From NCBI RefSeq assembly GCF_963518785.1, contig NZ_CAUQKJ010000001.1:186001-250000 (forward strand): a stretch of DNA of 64,000 nucleotides. Reading direction: 5' to 3'. Below are positions 46,326 through 54,754 of the stretch, piece by piece. How positions within the stretch are numbered: position 1 is the stretch's first letter; each line of letters opens with the position of its first letter. Source of the DNA: an uncultured Campylobacter sp. (GTDB taxonomy: Bacteria; Campylobacterota; Campylobacteria; Campylobacterales; Campylobacteraceae). The notes below the pieces were generated by a model. That model was not told the DNA's origin. It did no database searches and was given only the letters and a program-made list of their open reading frames with translations. Both the position numbers and the translations under genes were made by a program.

Positions 46326-47535
46326 CGTTCATCCTTTTTAGAAGATAGAAAAATTCCCTATTTCCCTCTTTACCCGTGATTTTGCAGGCGCTAGTGTGCA
46401 GCACAGCAAGCCCCAGCTCGGCGCATAGCCGCTCAAATTTCGCCCGTGCAGTGCACACCGCTTTTTCGTCTTTAAGCACGCCTTTTTTATTTCGCTTGAT
46501 CTCCGCGCCGACTTCAAATTGCGGCTTAAATAGCACGATGAGAGCGCTTTTTGCAAGGCTCGCGAGACTTTTTAAGATCAAATTTAGTGAGATGAAGCTC
46601 ACGTCGCAGGTGATGAGATCAAATTTCTTCTTGCTTTCAAACTCCCTGATGTCGGTGTTTTCGCGCACGATCACGCGAGGGTCACGTCGCAAAATTTCGC
46701 TTAGCTGCGAGCTACCGACGTCAAGCGCAGTCACGCTCTTTGCGCCGCGCTGCAATAAAATCTGCACAAATCCGCCGGTGCTGCTGCCCACGTCCAAAAC
46801 ATCGGCTCCCGCTAAATTTAAAATATCTTTTTGCGAGGGCTTTGTTTGTACAGGCTTCGCGCCGCCTTCGTTGCGGCACGCGCCCGCATTGCCGCCCGAT
46901 TTGGAGGCTTTCGCCGCAATTAAAATCTCTTCCGTCTCGGCATCTGCGTCTGCTTGCAAAAACTCTGCCGTTTCGGCGCCTGCGCTCATCTGTAAAAATT
47001 CCACTGTTTGCTTGCCTGCACCGGTTTGTAAAAGCTCCGCCGTATTGGCGCTAGTTTTTGCGGTACGGGTTGCTGCGACATCTACTTTTGCGCTCTTTGT
47101 CGTCGCGGTAGCCGCGCTTGGAATTTTATCAGCCTCGTTCGCGCCTAAAATTTTATCCGTAGCCGCAAAATCTACACTTGAAATTTGCGTCGTTACTTCA
47201 CCCGCTCTTTGCGTTGCTACCGATTTGCTATCTGCGCTCTTCGCGCCGCTGCACGGCTTTGAAATTTCTGCCGCCGAGTTAGGCGAATTTTCGCCGCAAC
47301 TCGCCAAAAGCCCGTTTTCGGCGAGCTCGTCCAGAAAGCCCGCAAGCTTGAGCGCGCCCCTGCTTACGTAAATTTGATCGGTCGCGCTGATTTCGCCGCT
47401 CTGCTCGGGCGCAATCTGCACAGAGGGCCTGTTTTGCACGGCGCCTCGCAGCAAAATTTTATCCTGTTTTATCAGCGCGGCAGCCTGATTTCTGCTGATT
47501 TTAAGCGTATTTGCGACGAGCAGATCAAATCTCAT
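46315..47535 (-). CDS. tlyA: TlyA rRNA 2'-O-methyltransferase with ~164-residue insert
   Basis: 406 residues against about 240-270. N-terminal S4 RNA-binding domain (1-70: RFDLLVANTLKISRNQAAAL, VSRGALKLAGFLDEL) and C-terminal FtsJ-type methyltransferase with DVLDVGSSTGGF, and the K-D-K-E tetrad in ALKL (Lys63), ITCDVSF, FKPQFEVG and NREFFYL. Between them, residues about 73-236 are low complexity, including a repeat of 12-13 residues (AELLQTGAGKQT, EFLQMSAGAET, EFLQADADAET). TlyA methylates C1920/C1409 of 23S/16S rRNA in Campylobacter and is reported to affect capreomycin sensitivity. The insert lies exactly in the inter-domain linker. Confidence 0.88.
   Translation of the reverse strand: MRFDLLVANTLKISRNQAAALIKQDKILLRGAVQNRPSVQIAPEQSGEISATDQIYVSRGALKLAGFLDELAENGLLASCGENSPNSAAEISKPCSGAKSADSKSVATQRAGEVTTQISSVDFAATDKILGANEADKIPSAATATTKSAKVDVAATRTAKTSANTAELLQTGAGKQTVEFLQMSAGAETAEFLQADADAETEEILIAAKASKSGGNAGACRNEGGAKPVQTKPSQKDILNLAGADVLDVGSSTGGFVQILLQRGAKSVTALDVGSSQLSEILRRDPRVIVRENTDIREFESKKKFDLITCDVSFISLNLILKSLASLAKSALIVLFKPQFEVGAEIKRNKKGVLKDEKAVCTARAKFERLCAELGLAVLHTSACKITGKEGNREFFYLLKRMNDEI
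46828..47319 (-). repeat. In-frame low-complexity insertion inside tlyA
   Basis: About 490 bases encoding residues 73-236. It leaves a 331-codon open frame on the opposite strand as well, a consequence of repeat composition, not of an antisense gene. Confidence 0.7.
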
Positions 47536-48182
47536 TTTGTCTTTTCTCTGCGCGGCGGTGAAATTTTAAAGCTTGCGCAGTTTTTGTGCAGCCTTGAGTT
47601 TAAAATTTTATCGCGCATAGCAAGGTCGCGGGCAGCAGTGCTGCAAGGCTCAAACTTTAACCTGCGTCGTGCCGCAAATTTAGCCATACTGCGCATTACA
47701 AATTTTAGCTCACCGTACGTTGTAAATTTTATCTCGTCGCTAGCGAAAATTTTAAAATTTTTCCTATCGGCGCAGTGTTTGAGCGGCGCAAAATTTGAGA
47801 TATTCTCGCTCGCGGTCGCATCTATCGGTATCGTGCTAGAAGTCTTTGCGCCACGGCAAGTATAGCCCGCACGCCTAGCAGAAACCGCCTCTCGGTTTGC
47901 TACTTTTGCACGCGCCTCAAAGTCTGACGATACCGCGCCGACCGCTTGATTTGCTATCCTTGCTTCTAGCGGCAAATTTGCTGCCTCCTCGCACTCTTTA
48001 AAATTTTTAAAATTCTCGCGCCTTGTAAAAGATATAAGCGCCGCAGGACGGAGGTTGCCTTTGAAATTTAAGCTGTCTAAGCCAGAATTCTGCCACATCC
48101 ATTTTGGGGGACGGAGATTGCTTTTAAAATTTAATCCTGCGCCGTTTGCGTGTGGGTTCGGCGCCGAGCAAAAAACCTTCAC
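47532..48182 (-). CDS. Orphan 216-codon ORF bridging ligA and tlyA
   Basis: Starts in the ATGA shared with the ligA stop and ends in the ATGA shared with the tlyA start. It encodes repeat-like sequence with a visible duplication: LNFKSNLRPPKWMWQNSGLD then LNFKGNLRPAA, plus KFEPC-, KFAARRRLKF- and NFKIF-type AAATTT-encoded phrases. Basic, no signal, no recognised domain. It may be an expressed spacer that arose by repeat expansion within a former ligA-tlyA overlap, kept open so ribosomes can reach tlyA. Alternatively, a divergent form of the unknown gene at this spot in C. jejuni (Cj0587). Confidence 0.5.
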   Translation of the reverse strand: MKVFCSAPNPHANGAGLNFKSNLRPPKWMWQNSGLDSLNFKGNLRPAALISFTRRENFKNFKECEEAANLPLEARIANQAVGAVSSDFEARAKVANREAVSARRAGYTCRGAKTSSTIPIDATASENISNFAPLKHCADRKNFKIFASDEIKFTTYGELKFVMRSMAKFAARRRLKFEPCSTAARDLAMRDKILNSRLHKNCASFKISPPRREKTK

Positions 48183-50185
48183 TCGCCGCTCCCCGCAAGC
48201 GTTTGGGGCTCGCTTCTGCCGGGTGAATTTGTGTCGGTCGTCGCCAGGCTCGCAATCGCTTCAAACTCGCTCTCGTCGATCACCCGCACGCCAAGCGAGC
48301 GAGCTTTTTGCAGCTTGGAGCCCGATTCTGCGCCTGCGAGCACGAAGTCGGTCTTGGCAGATACCGAGCCCTGCACCTTCGCGCCCATCGCCAAAAGCCT
48401 GGCCTTAAACTCGTCGCGCGGACGGCTGAGCGTGCCGGTGATGACGACGCTGCGGTCCGTGAAAGCGCTTTTAGTGGTCTGCGTCTGGGGCGCGCGCGGC
48501 GCGATAATTTCGCTTAGATTTAGAATTTTTTCGCGATTTATCTTGCAAAACTCCGCTAGGCTCCTTGCCATCGCTTCTCCAAAGCCCTCCAGCCGCAAAA
48601 TTTCATCCTCGCTCGCATCCAGCCAGTCCTGTCCGAACGCCGCGGCGATCTTGCGCGCGGCCACCTCGCCGATGTGCTCGATCCCCAAAGAAGCTATGAA
48701 GCACTCAAGCGGCGCGTTTTTGCTCGCATTTATCGCGCCCAAAAGATTTGAAATTTTTTTATCCGCAAAGCCCTCAAGATCCGCCAAATCCTGCGCGCCG
48801 AGGGCGTAAATATCGCTAATCTTTGAAATTTTGCCGCTTTCAAAAAGCTGCGTGATCGTCGCATCGCTTAGCCCTTCGATATTCATGCATTTTTTGGAGC
48901 AGAAATAGATCAGCGAGCCTATCACGCGCGCCTTGCAATCGAGGTTTTGACACTTTATGAGCGCGCCTTCGTCAAGTAGCTTCTCGCCGCAAACCGGGCA
49001 GCGATCGGGGCGCGAAATTTCGCTCTGCGTGCCGTCTCTGCGCTGTTTGTAAACGCTCGTGATCTTCGGGATCACGTCGCCGCTGCGGATGATGCCTACG
49101 AAGTCGTTTTTCATCAGCCCCAGCCGCGCGATCTCGTCGAAATTATGAAGCGTCGCGTTTGAAACGTTCGCGCCGTCGATATTTACGCTATCTACGACGG
49201 CTACGGGGGTGACCGCGCCGGTGCGGCCGACCTGCAGATTGATCTCGCGCAGCCGCGTTACCTTTTCGACCGCGGGGAATTTGTATGCGACCATAAAGCG
49301 CGGAAATTTCACCGTATAGCCCATCTGTGCGCACTTTGAAAGCTCGTTTACGCGGATTACCATGCCGTCAAGCATCAGGTCTTTGCTCGCGCGCATGCTA
49401 TGTAGCGCCTCGTACGCGCTCCTGATCTCGCTTGCGCTCTTGCAGATGCGGCAAAACTCGTCGCGTAAGAAACCTAAGCTGCGCACAAACTCCATTATCT
49501 GCGAGTGCAGCGCAAAGCCTAACGAATGCTCGCCCACTCCCCACGGGATAAATTTTAGCTTCCGCTTCGCTACGATCGCGCTATCTAGCTGGCGCAGGCT
49601 TCCCGCGGCGGCGTTGCGCGGGTTTGAAAACAGGCTCTCGCCGTTTGCGGCGCGCTCGTCGTTTAGCGCGTCAAAATCGCTCTTTGCGATCAGCGTCTCG
49701 CCGCGGATCTCGATCCTTCCCTCGTAGGGGATCTGAAGCGGCACCGATTTGATCGCTCTTGCGTTTTGCGTCACGTCCTCGCCTATAAGCCCGTCGCCGC
49801 GCGTCGCCGCGCTTATAAGCACGCCGCCTTCGTAGGTCAAATTTAAGCTCGCGCCGTCAAATTTCGGCTCGACGTAAAACTGCGCGCCGCTCTTCTCGCC
49901 GCGAGCTAGCCACGCCAAAAGATCCGCGTCGTCGAAAATATCCTCCATCGACCACATCTGCGCGCCGTGAGCGAGCTTAGAAAAGCCCTCGCTGATCGCG
50001 CCTCCGATGCGCCGTGTAGGCGAGTAGGGCAGCGCGAGCGCGGGATTTTGCTCCTCAAATTTCTCCGCTTGCGAATAAAGCTCGTCGTACTCCTCGTCGC
50101 TTGCGATCGGCCGATCGTCGGTGTAATATGCCCGCGCCCACGCATTTAGCGTATCTACCGCGGATCTGTATTCATCGTAATTCAT
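48179..50185 (-). CDS. ligA: NAD-dependent DNA ligase
   Basis: 668 residues, full length and without inserts. Nucleotidyl lysine Lys108 in EPKFDGA (KxDG), IEIRGETLIAKSDFD, the zinc finger CPVCGEKLLDEGALIKCQNLDCKA and the BRCT domain at the C-terminus (FTDRSVVITGTLSRPRDEFK). Seals nicks in replication and repair using NAD+. Coupled by ATGA overlaps at both ends with two orphan ORFs. Confidence 0.96.
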   Translation of the reverse strand: MNYDEYRSAVDTLNAWARAYYTDDRPIASDEEYDELYSQAEKFEEQNPALALPYSPTRRIGGAISEGFSKLAHGAQMWSMEDIFDDADLLAWLARGEKSGAQFYVEPKFDGASLNLTYEGGVLISAATRGDGLIGEDVTQNARAIKSVPLQIPYEGRIEIRGETLIAKSDFDALNDERAANGESLFSNPRNAAAGSLRQLDSAIVAKRKLKFIPWGVGEHSLGFALHSQIMEFVRSLGFLRDEFCRICKSASEIRSAYEALHSMRASKDLMLDGMVIRVNELSKCAQMGYTVKFPRFMVAYKFPAVEKVTRLREINLQVGRTGAVTPVAVVDSVNIDGANVSNATLHNFDEIARLGLMKNDFVGIIRSGDVIPKITSVYKQRRDGTQSEISRPDRCPVCGEKLLDEGALIKCQNLDCKARVIGSLIYFCSKKCMNIEGLSDATITQLFESGKISKISDIYALGAQDLADLEGFADKKISNLLGAINASKNAPLECFIASLGIEHIGEVAARKIAAAFGQDWLDASEDEILRLEGFGEAMARSLAEFCKINREKILNLSEIIAPRAPQTQTTKSAFTDRSVVITGTLSRPRDEFKARLLAMGAKVQGSVSAKTDFVLAGAESGSKLQKARSLGVRVIDESEFEAIASLATTDTNSPGRSEPQTLAGSGE

Positions 50186-50430
50186 CTTGCGCTCGCATCT
50201 TTAAATTTTAAAATTCCGCGCTCCGTTAAAATTTTACGTCGCGTTAGAATTTTACGCTCCGCGGCAGGCCCCTGCGTCCCAAATTCCGTGCCGCGCGGCT
50301 CGTTAGTTTTAAATTTAACGCCGTGTGCAGAGTTGAATTCCGTGCCGTGCAGCTCGTTATCGTTAAATTTTATGTCGCGTAGCCCGCTCGCTTTAAATTT
50401 CGTGTTTAAAAAGGTGCGATCAAATTCCAT
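50182..50430 (-). CDS. Orphan 82-codon ORF bridging kdsB and ligA
   Basis: Starts 11 bases within kdsB (ATG 50430) and ends in an ATGA shared with the ligA start. Encodes repeated phrases: DIKFNDNELHGTEFN, GVKFKTNEPRGTEFG, and KILTRRKILTERGILKF. Same AAATTT-type DNA as elsewhere. Probably a repeat-derived coupling ORF, not an ancestral protein. Confidence that it is translated rests on the overlaps. Confidence 0.45.
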   Translation of the reverse strand: MEFDRTFLNTKFKASGLRDIKFNDNELHGTEFNSAHGVKFKTNEPRGTEFGTQGPAAERKILTRRKILTERGILKFKDASAR

Positions 50431-51154
50431 TGCCGAACTTCTTTAGCGCGCGCTCGTAATCAGCCGGCGTGTCGATGCCGATGCTTTCGGTTTCGATCCC
50501 AAGCATCGCGATCTTCTCGCCGGCGCTTATGGCGCGAAGTTGCTCGAGTTTTTCGGTATCTTCCAGCGCTGAGGCGGGCAGGGCGCAAAACCGCTTTAAA
50601 TTCCGCACGCTGTATGCGTAGATGCCGATGTGTCCGAGGTAGCACTCGCATGCCGCGCGCGGGTAGGGGATGAGTGAGCGCGAAAAATAGATCGCAAAGC
50701 CCGCATTATCAAGCACTAGCTTGACTAAATTCGGATCCTCTGCCGCCTGCTGGCTTATGTATTTGTAGCAGCTCGCCATAAATGCGCCCTTTTGCGCGAT
50801 CGTCTCGTGCGCAAAATCTTTAAATTTAATCAAATTTTCACTCTCGAAAAAGGGCTCGTCGGCTTGGATATTGATGACGATCTCATCCTCCGCAAGCGCT
50901 GCGTTCGCGACCGCTTCAGCGATGCGATCGGTGCCGCTTTGATGCTCGCGCGCGGTGAGAACTGCGTCAAAGCCGTAATCTTGCGCGATCTTTAAAATTT
51001 GCGGCTCATCCACGGCGATTAGCACGCGGTCTGCTTTGGCGGCATTTTGAGCCGTTTTGATAAACATCGGCACGCCGTCAAACTCACATAAAATTTTATT
51101 TTTAAAGCGCGTCGAAGCAAGGCGCGCGGGGATTACTATCATTTTTTGATCCAC
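50420..51154 (-). CDS. kdsB: 3-deoxy-manno-octulosonate cytidylyltransferase
   Basis: 244 residues; IPARLASTRFKNKILCEFDG (nucleotide-binding), INIQADEPFF and the end segment ESIGIDTPADYERALKKF. Activates KDO as CMP-KDO for lipopolysaccharide inner core/lipid A. Overlaps thrC by 16 bases. Full length, no inserts. Confidence 0.95.
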   Translation of the reverse strand: MDQKMIVIPARLASTRFKNKILCEFDGVPMFIKTAQNAAKADRVLIAVDEPQILKIAQDYGFDAVLTAREHQSGTDRIAEAVANAALAEDEIVINIQADEPFFESENLIKFKDFAHETIAQKGAFMASCYKYISQQAAEDPNLVKLVLDNAGFAIYFSRSLIPYPRAACECYLGHIGIYAYSVRNLKRFCALPASALEDTEKLEQLRAISAGEKIAMLGIETESIGIDTPADYERALKKFGNGI

Positions 51155-52677
51155 TCCATTATGGCGTTTTTGATCTCGCTTTGCTCCACGACGCTAGAAT
51201 GCACCTGCGGCGCGCTGAAAAGGCGTGAGATCTGCGGCGGGATGTCGCTGCGAAATTCCTTCGAAAGCGCGATCATATCGGCCCTTTCATCCTCGCAAGC
51301 CCTGCCTTTGATCGCGCCGATCATCGACGGCGTAAATTTAATCCACTTCGCGGTCGAAATGACGAGATTTAGGCGGCTTTCGTCAAGTAGCTTAAAGCAG
51401 GTCGCCGTGTGCGGATCGATCAGCACGCCGTGGCTGCTTTCTTGTTTGATAAACTTAGCGCACTGCGCATCGTCGCAAAAATCCGCCTCAAAAATCTCGC
51501 GCAGCTTCGCAAGCTCACTCGCGCTAAGCTTATAAAATTTATCTCGCGCCAAGCTTTGCATCAGCTCGTTCGTGCGCGCATCGCCGAACATATCGCTAAG
51601 CAGCCGCTCGACGTTGGAGCTAATCAAAATATCCATCGCAGGGCTGATTGTGCGGATGAGCTCGCGCTTTCGCAGATCGTAGATGCCGCACGTAAAAAGC
51701 TCGGTTAGGATATTGTTCGCGTTTGAAGCGATCTTGATTTTGCCGATCTTTGCGCCCATTTTTTTGGCGAAATACGCTCCCAGCGCGTTGCCGAAATTTC
51801 CGCTAGGCACTATGACGTCGAAGGTGTTAAATTTAGCGCTCTGCGCGCTGTTTGCGCCCGCCGCGTCAAAATTTTTGCCGCACGCCGGACACTGATCGCT
51901 TTGCTTTAAATTTTGCTCGGGGCTCAATACGCCGTGCTTTGAGAAATAGATACTAGCATAGATGTAGTAGATGATCTGAAATAAAATCCTGCCGAAATTT
52001 ACCGAGTTTGCGGCGCTTAGATTTAAATTCGCCCGAGCGAGCTCGTTTCTGAAATCATCGTCAGCCAGTAGCGATTTTAGCGCGCGTTGCGTGTCGTCGA
52101 AGTTGCCGCGCACGCCTAAAATTTTAAGATTTGCCGCGCTTTGTTTGACCATCTGCTGGCGCTGAATCTCGCTCGTGCCGCCATGCGGATAGAGGCAGAC
52201 CGCTTTGATGTTTTCGTCGTCCGCAAAAGCCTCCAGTGTTGCAGGCCCCGTGTCGCCGCTAGTGGCGCACATTATTAAAAATTTTTCATTTCTAGCTTTT
52301 GCGATGCTTTTTAAAAGCGCGCCGAAGGGCTGTAGCGCCATATCCTTAAACGCGAGCGTCGGGCCGTGGTAAAGCTCCAAAATATAGGCGTTTTCGCTTA
52401 GTTTTTTGATCTGGACGGGGCAGGCGGGATTTTCAAATTTATCGTAGCGCTTTAGCGCACTCTCAAAAATCTCGCTGCTTACGTCAAAATCGAAACTCTC
52501 GATGATTTTAAGCGCGATCTGTTTGTAGCTCAGCTCCTCGCACTGCTTTAAAAAATCCTCGCTCAAAAGCGGCAGCCGCTCGGGGCTGAAAAGCCCGCCG
52601 CCGCTTGCGCTCGGATTTAGCAGCGCGTAGCTAAGATCCGCTTTTTGCGAAAAATCTCTCGTTGAAACCAGTTTCAT
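51139..52677 (-). CDS. thrC: Threonine synthase
   Basis: 512 residues. PLP lysine Lys111 in LAFKDMALQPFG, SGDTGPATLEAFAD, and VPSGNFGNALGAYFA. Converts O-phosphohomoserine to threonine. Residues about 252-284, ending PACGKNFDAAGANSAQSAKF, form a Cys-containing insert just before the DVIVPSGNFG phosphate loop; other members are shorter here. CPAC could suggest a metal knuckle, but repeats are the simpler explanation. First gene of the thrC-to-ribF run. Confidence 0.93.
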   Translation of the reverse strand: MKLVSTRDFSQKADLSYALLNPSASGGGLFSPERLPLLSEDFLKQCEELSYKQIALKIIESFDFDVSSEIFESALKRYDKFENPACPVQIKKLSENAYILELYHGPTLAFKDMALQPFGALLKSIAKARNEKFLIMCATSGDTGPATLEAFADDENIKAVCLYPHGGTSEIQRQQMVKQSAANLKILGVRGNFDDTQRALKSLLADDDFRNELARANLNLSAANSVNFGRILFQIIYYIYASIYFSKHGVLSPEQNLKQSDQCPACGKNFDAAGANSAQSAKFNTFDVIVPSGNFGNALGAYFAKKMGAKIGKIKIASNANNILTELFTCGIYDLRKRELIRTISPAMDILISSNVERLLSDMFGDARTNELMQSLARDKFYKLSASELAKLREIFEADFCDDAQCAKFIKQESSHGVLIDPHTATCFKLLDESRLNLVISTAKWIKFTPSMIGAIKGRACEDERADMIALSKEFRSDIPPQISRLFSAPQVHSSVVEQSEIKNAIMEWIKK

Positions 52678-52798
52678 CTTTTTCCTTTTTAAAATTTTAA
52701 AATTTACGCCCGCCTAGGCGCTTTAAATTTGATCGCTTAGGTCGCTTGCACGGACTTGCGGCATTGCCGCTTTAAGCCTGCCGCCTCCGCGCTCGCGC

Positions 52799-53656
52799 CT
52801 AAATTTCTTCCTTTATCAAACTTCCTATGCCGCCGTCCGTGAAAAGCTCAAGCAGGATAGAGTGCGGAATTTTGCCGTTTATGATATGCGCGGCATTTGC
52901 GCCGTTTCGCACGCATTGCAGGCACGCATCGACCTTTGGGATCATGCCGCCTGCGATCGTGCCGTCCTTTTTGAGTTTCGAAATGAGCGCGGCATCAAGC
53001 TTGCTGATTAAATTTCCCTCTTTATCAAGCACGCCGTCAATGTCGCTTAAAAATATCGCCTTGCTCGCTTTTAGCGCGGCTGCGATCCTGCTGGCGCAAA
53101 GATCGGCGTTGATATTAAAGCTTACGTTTTCGTCCGCCTCGCCACCCGCAAGCGGGGCGATCACCGGCAGATAGTCCTTTTGCAGCAGGTCGTTTATCAG
53201 CTTGGTGTTTACCTCGGTGATCTCGCCTACGAAGCCGTATTTTTTCTCATCGAGGAATTTTGCCCTCAAAAGCCCGCCGTCCTTGCCGCTGATGCCGATT
53301 GCGGGCGCACCGTTTTGGTTCAAAAGCGCCGTGATCTCTTTATTTACCGCGCCGCTTAGCACCATTTCGGTAATTTCGATCGCGTCTTTACTCGTTACGC
53401 GAAGACCGTCCTTAAACTCGCTCTGCACGCCGATCTTATCCAGGGTCTGATTGATCTTTTTGCCGCCGCCGTGCACGACGATGATCTTGATGCCGACCAT
53501 ATGTAAAAGCACGATGTCGCGGGCAAAATCAATCTTGAGTATATCGTCTGTTTGCGCCGCACCGCCATATTTGACGACGAAAATTTTATCTCTAAATTTA
53601 CGGATATAGGGCAGCGCGGAGATGATGACTTCGGCGGTTTTGCTCTTTTTTATCAT
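52799..53656 (-). CDS. argB: Acetylglutamate kinase
   Basis: 285 residues; amino-acid kinase fold with KYGGAAQTDD, VVHGGGKKINQTLDKIG, and NADLCASRIAAALKASKAIFLS. Phosphorylates N-acetylglutamate, usually the arginine-inhibited step. Clean sequence. Lies 18 bases after lpxK and 121 before thrC; argD is elsewhere in the window. Confidence 0.95.
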   Translation of the reverse strand: MIKKSKTAEVIISALPYIRKFRDKIFVVKYGGAAQTDDILKIDFARDIVLLHMVGIKIIVVHGGGKKINQTLDKIGVQSEFKDGLRVTSKDAIEITEMVLSGAVNKEITALLNQNGAPAIGISGKDGGLLRAKFLDEKKYGFVGEITEVNTKLINDLLQKDYLPVIAPLAGGEADENVSFNINADLCASRIAAALKASKAIFLSDIDGVLDKEGNLISKLDAALISKLKKDGTIAGGMIPKVDACLQCVRNGANAAHIINGKIPHSILLELFTDGGIGSLIKEEI

Positions 53657-53674
53657 AAAATTCCTTTAAAAACC

Positions 53675-54754
53675 TTATTTTATCATAGCTTGGTTTATGT
53701 AGTTTTGAATTTTGCGGATAAAGTTTTCGCTTAGCTTCAAATTTAACAAAATCACCGAAATTTCCGCGCCAAAATCCCTCAATTTCACGTAATCTTTTGC
53801 CGTGCATAGGATATGCTCCGCGTCCTCGCTCCTTAGCAGCTCTAAAATCTGCTCTTTTTTGAAATTATAATGATCCGGAAAGAAGGCGTGGGTTTTTGTG
53901 AGCGGCAAAAACTCTTGTAAGCGCCAAGGTTTGGCGATGGCGCTGATTAAGATCGTGCTGGATTTTTCAAAGCCAGCCTCTTTGGAATTTAAAATTTTAT
54001 CCGCGGCGGCGGGGTTTAAATTTGAAATTTCATCTGCCACGCGATTTAAATTTAAATTCGAAATTTTATCCGCAAAATTTGAAATTTCATCCGTGCCGTT
54101 TAGCCCCTCTTGCAGATCCGCCGCCGAAACGATCTTAAAGCTCTGCGAAATATCGCTGGGCGTGGGTATGAAATCCGCAAATTTATAAAAAAACGGCGGG
54201 TAGCGATACGCGGCGAACGGCAGGCAAAAGGGCAGCTTCGGCGCGCTTTGAGGGCGTAGCAAGATATCAAATTTAGAGATATTAAATTTAGAAAATCCGT
54301 CGTCCAAGATCACCAGCTCAAAGCCGAGAGTTTGCGCGCGCAAAATCCCTGCGGTGCGATCTTCGCTGACGATCACGTTTGCGCCGCGCAGAAACAGCGC
54401 ATATTCCATCGCCTCATCGCCGCTTTGCCGCACGTCGCAAAGTACCCGTCCGCCGAGCGCTACTTCGAGCAAGCCTCTGCTTTTGCGTCCGTATCCGCGA
54501 AGGATGATGCAGGTTTTGAGCCCCCCGTTAAATTCTTTAAAAAGCGCCCGCACTAGCGGGGTTTTGCCACTTCCGCCGAGGGTCAAATTTCCGACGCTGA
54601 TTATTGGAATTTTAAATTTTTGCGGCTTAGCAAAGAGCCTTTTTAGGCAGACAATAAGCGTATAAAGCAGCGATAACGGCGCTAAAATCACTCCAAGCGC
54701 AAGCCACGCGGGGCTCGGATCGTATAAGTTTCGCTCGATTAGGAGTTTAAACAC
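53675..54754 (-). CDS. lpxK: Tetraacyldisaccharide 4'-kinase with insert
   Basis: 359 residues, family about 300-320. Walker A GNLTLGGSGKTPL (56-68), RGYGRKS and SGDEAMEYAL present. Makes lipid IVA by phosphorylating the disaccharide precursor at the inner membrane; N-terminal membrane helix visible. Residues about 215-264 are a repeated segment: DEISNFADKISNL, ADEISNLNPAA, ADKILNSKEAG (11-12-residue period), encoded by GAAATTTCATC / GAAATTTTATCCGC DNA identical in style to the intergenic fields. 8-base overlap with the aminotransferase gene. Confidence 0.9.
   Translation of the reverse strand: MFKLLIERNLYDPSPAWLALGVILAPLSLLYTLIVCLKRLFAKPQKFKIPIISVGNLTLGGSGKTPLVRALFKEFNGGLKTCIILRGYGRKSRGLLEVALGGRVLCDVRQSGDEAMEYALFLRGANVIVSEDRTAGILRAQTLGFELVILDDGFSKFNISKFDILLRPQSAPKLPFCLPFAAYRYPPFFYKFADFIPTPSDISQSFKIVSAADLQEGLNGTDEISNFADKISNLNLNRVADEISNLNPAAADKILNSKEAGFEKSSTILISAIAKPWRLQEFLPLTKTHAFFPDHYNFKKEQILELLRSEDAEHILCTAKDYVKLRDFGAEISVILLNLKLSENFIRKIQNYINQAMIK
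53963..54112 (-). repeat. In-frame insertion inside lpxK
   Basis: On the plus strand three copies of GAAATTTCATC or GAAATTTTATCCGC with GC-rich spacers; spacing of 33-36 bases. Confidence 0.7.

Noticed and set aside
46376..47371. 331-codon open frame antisense to tlyA
   Set aside because: Lies opposite tlyA, low-complexity composition, no SD, no domain; both strands are open because the repeat insert has few stop codons.
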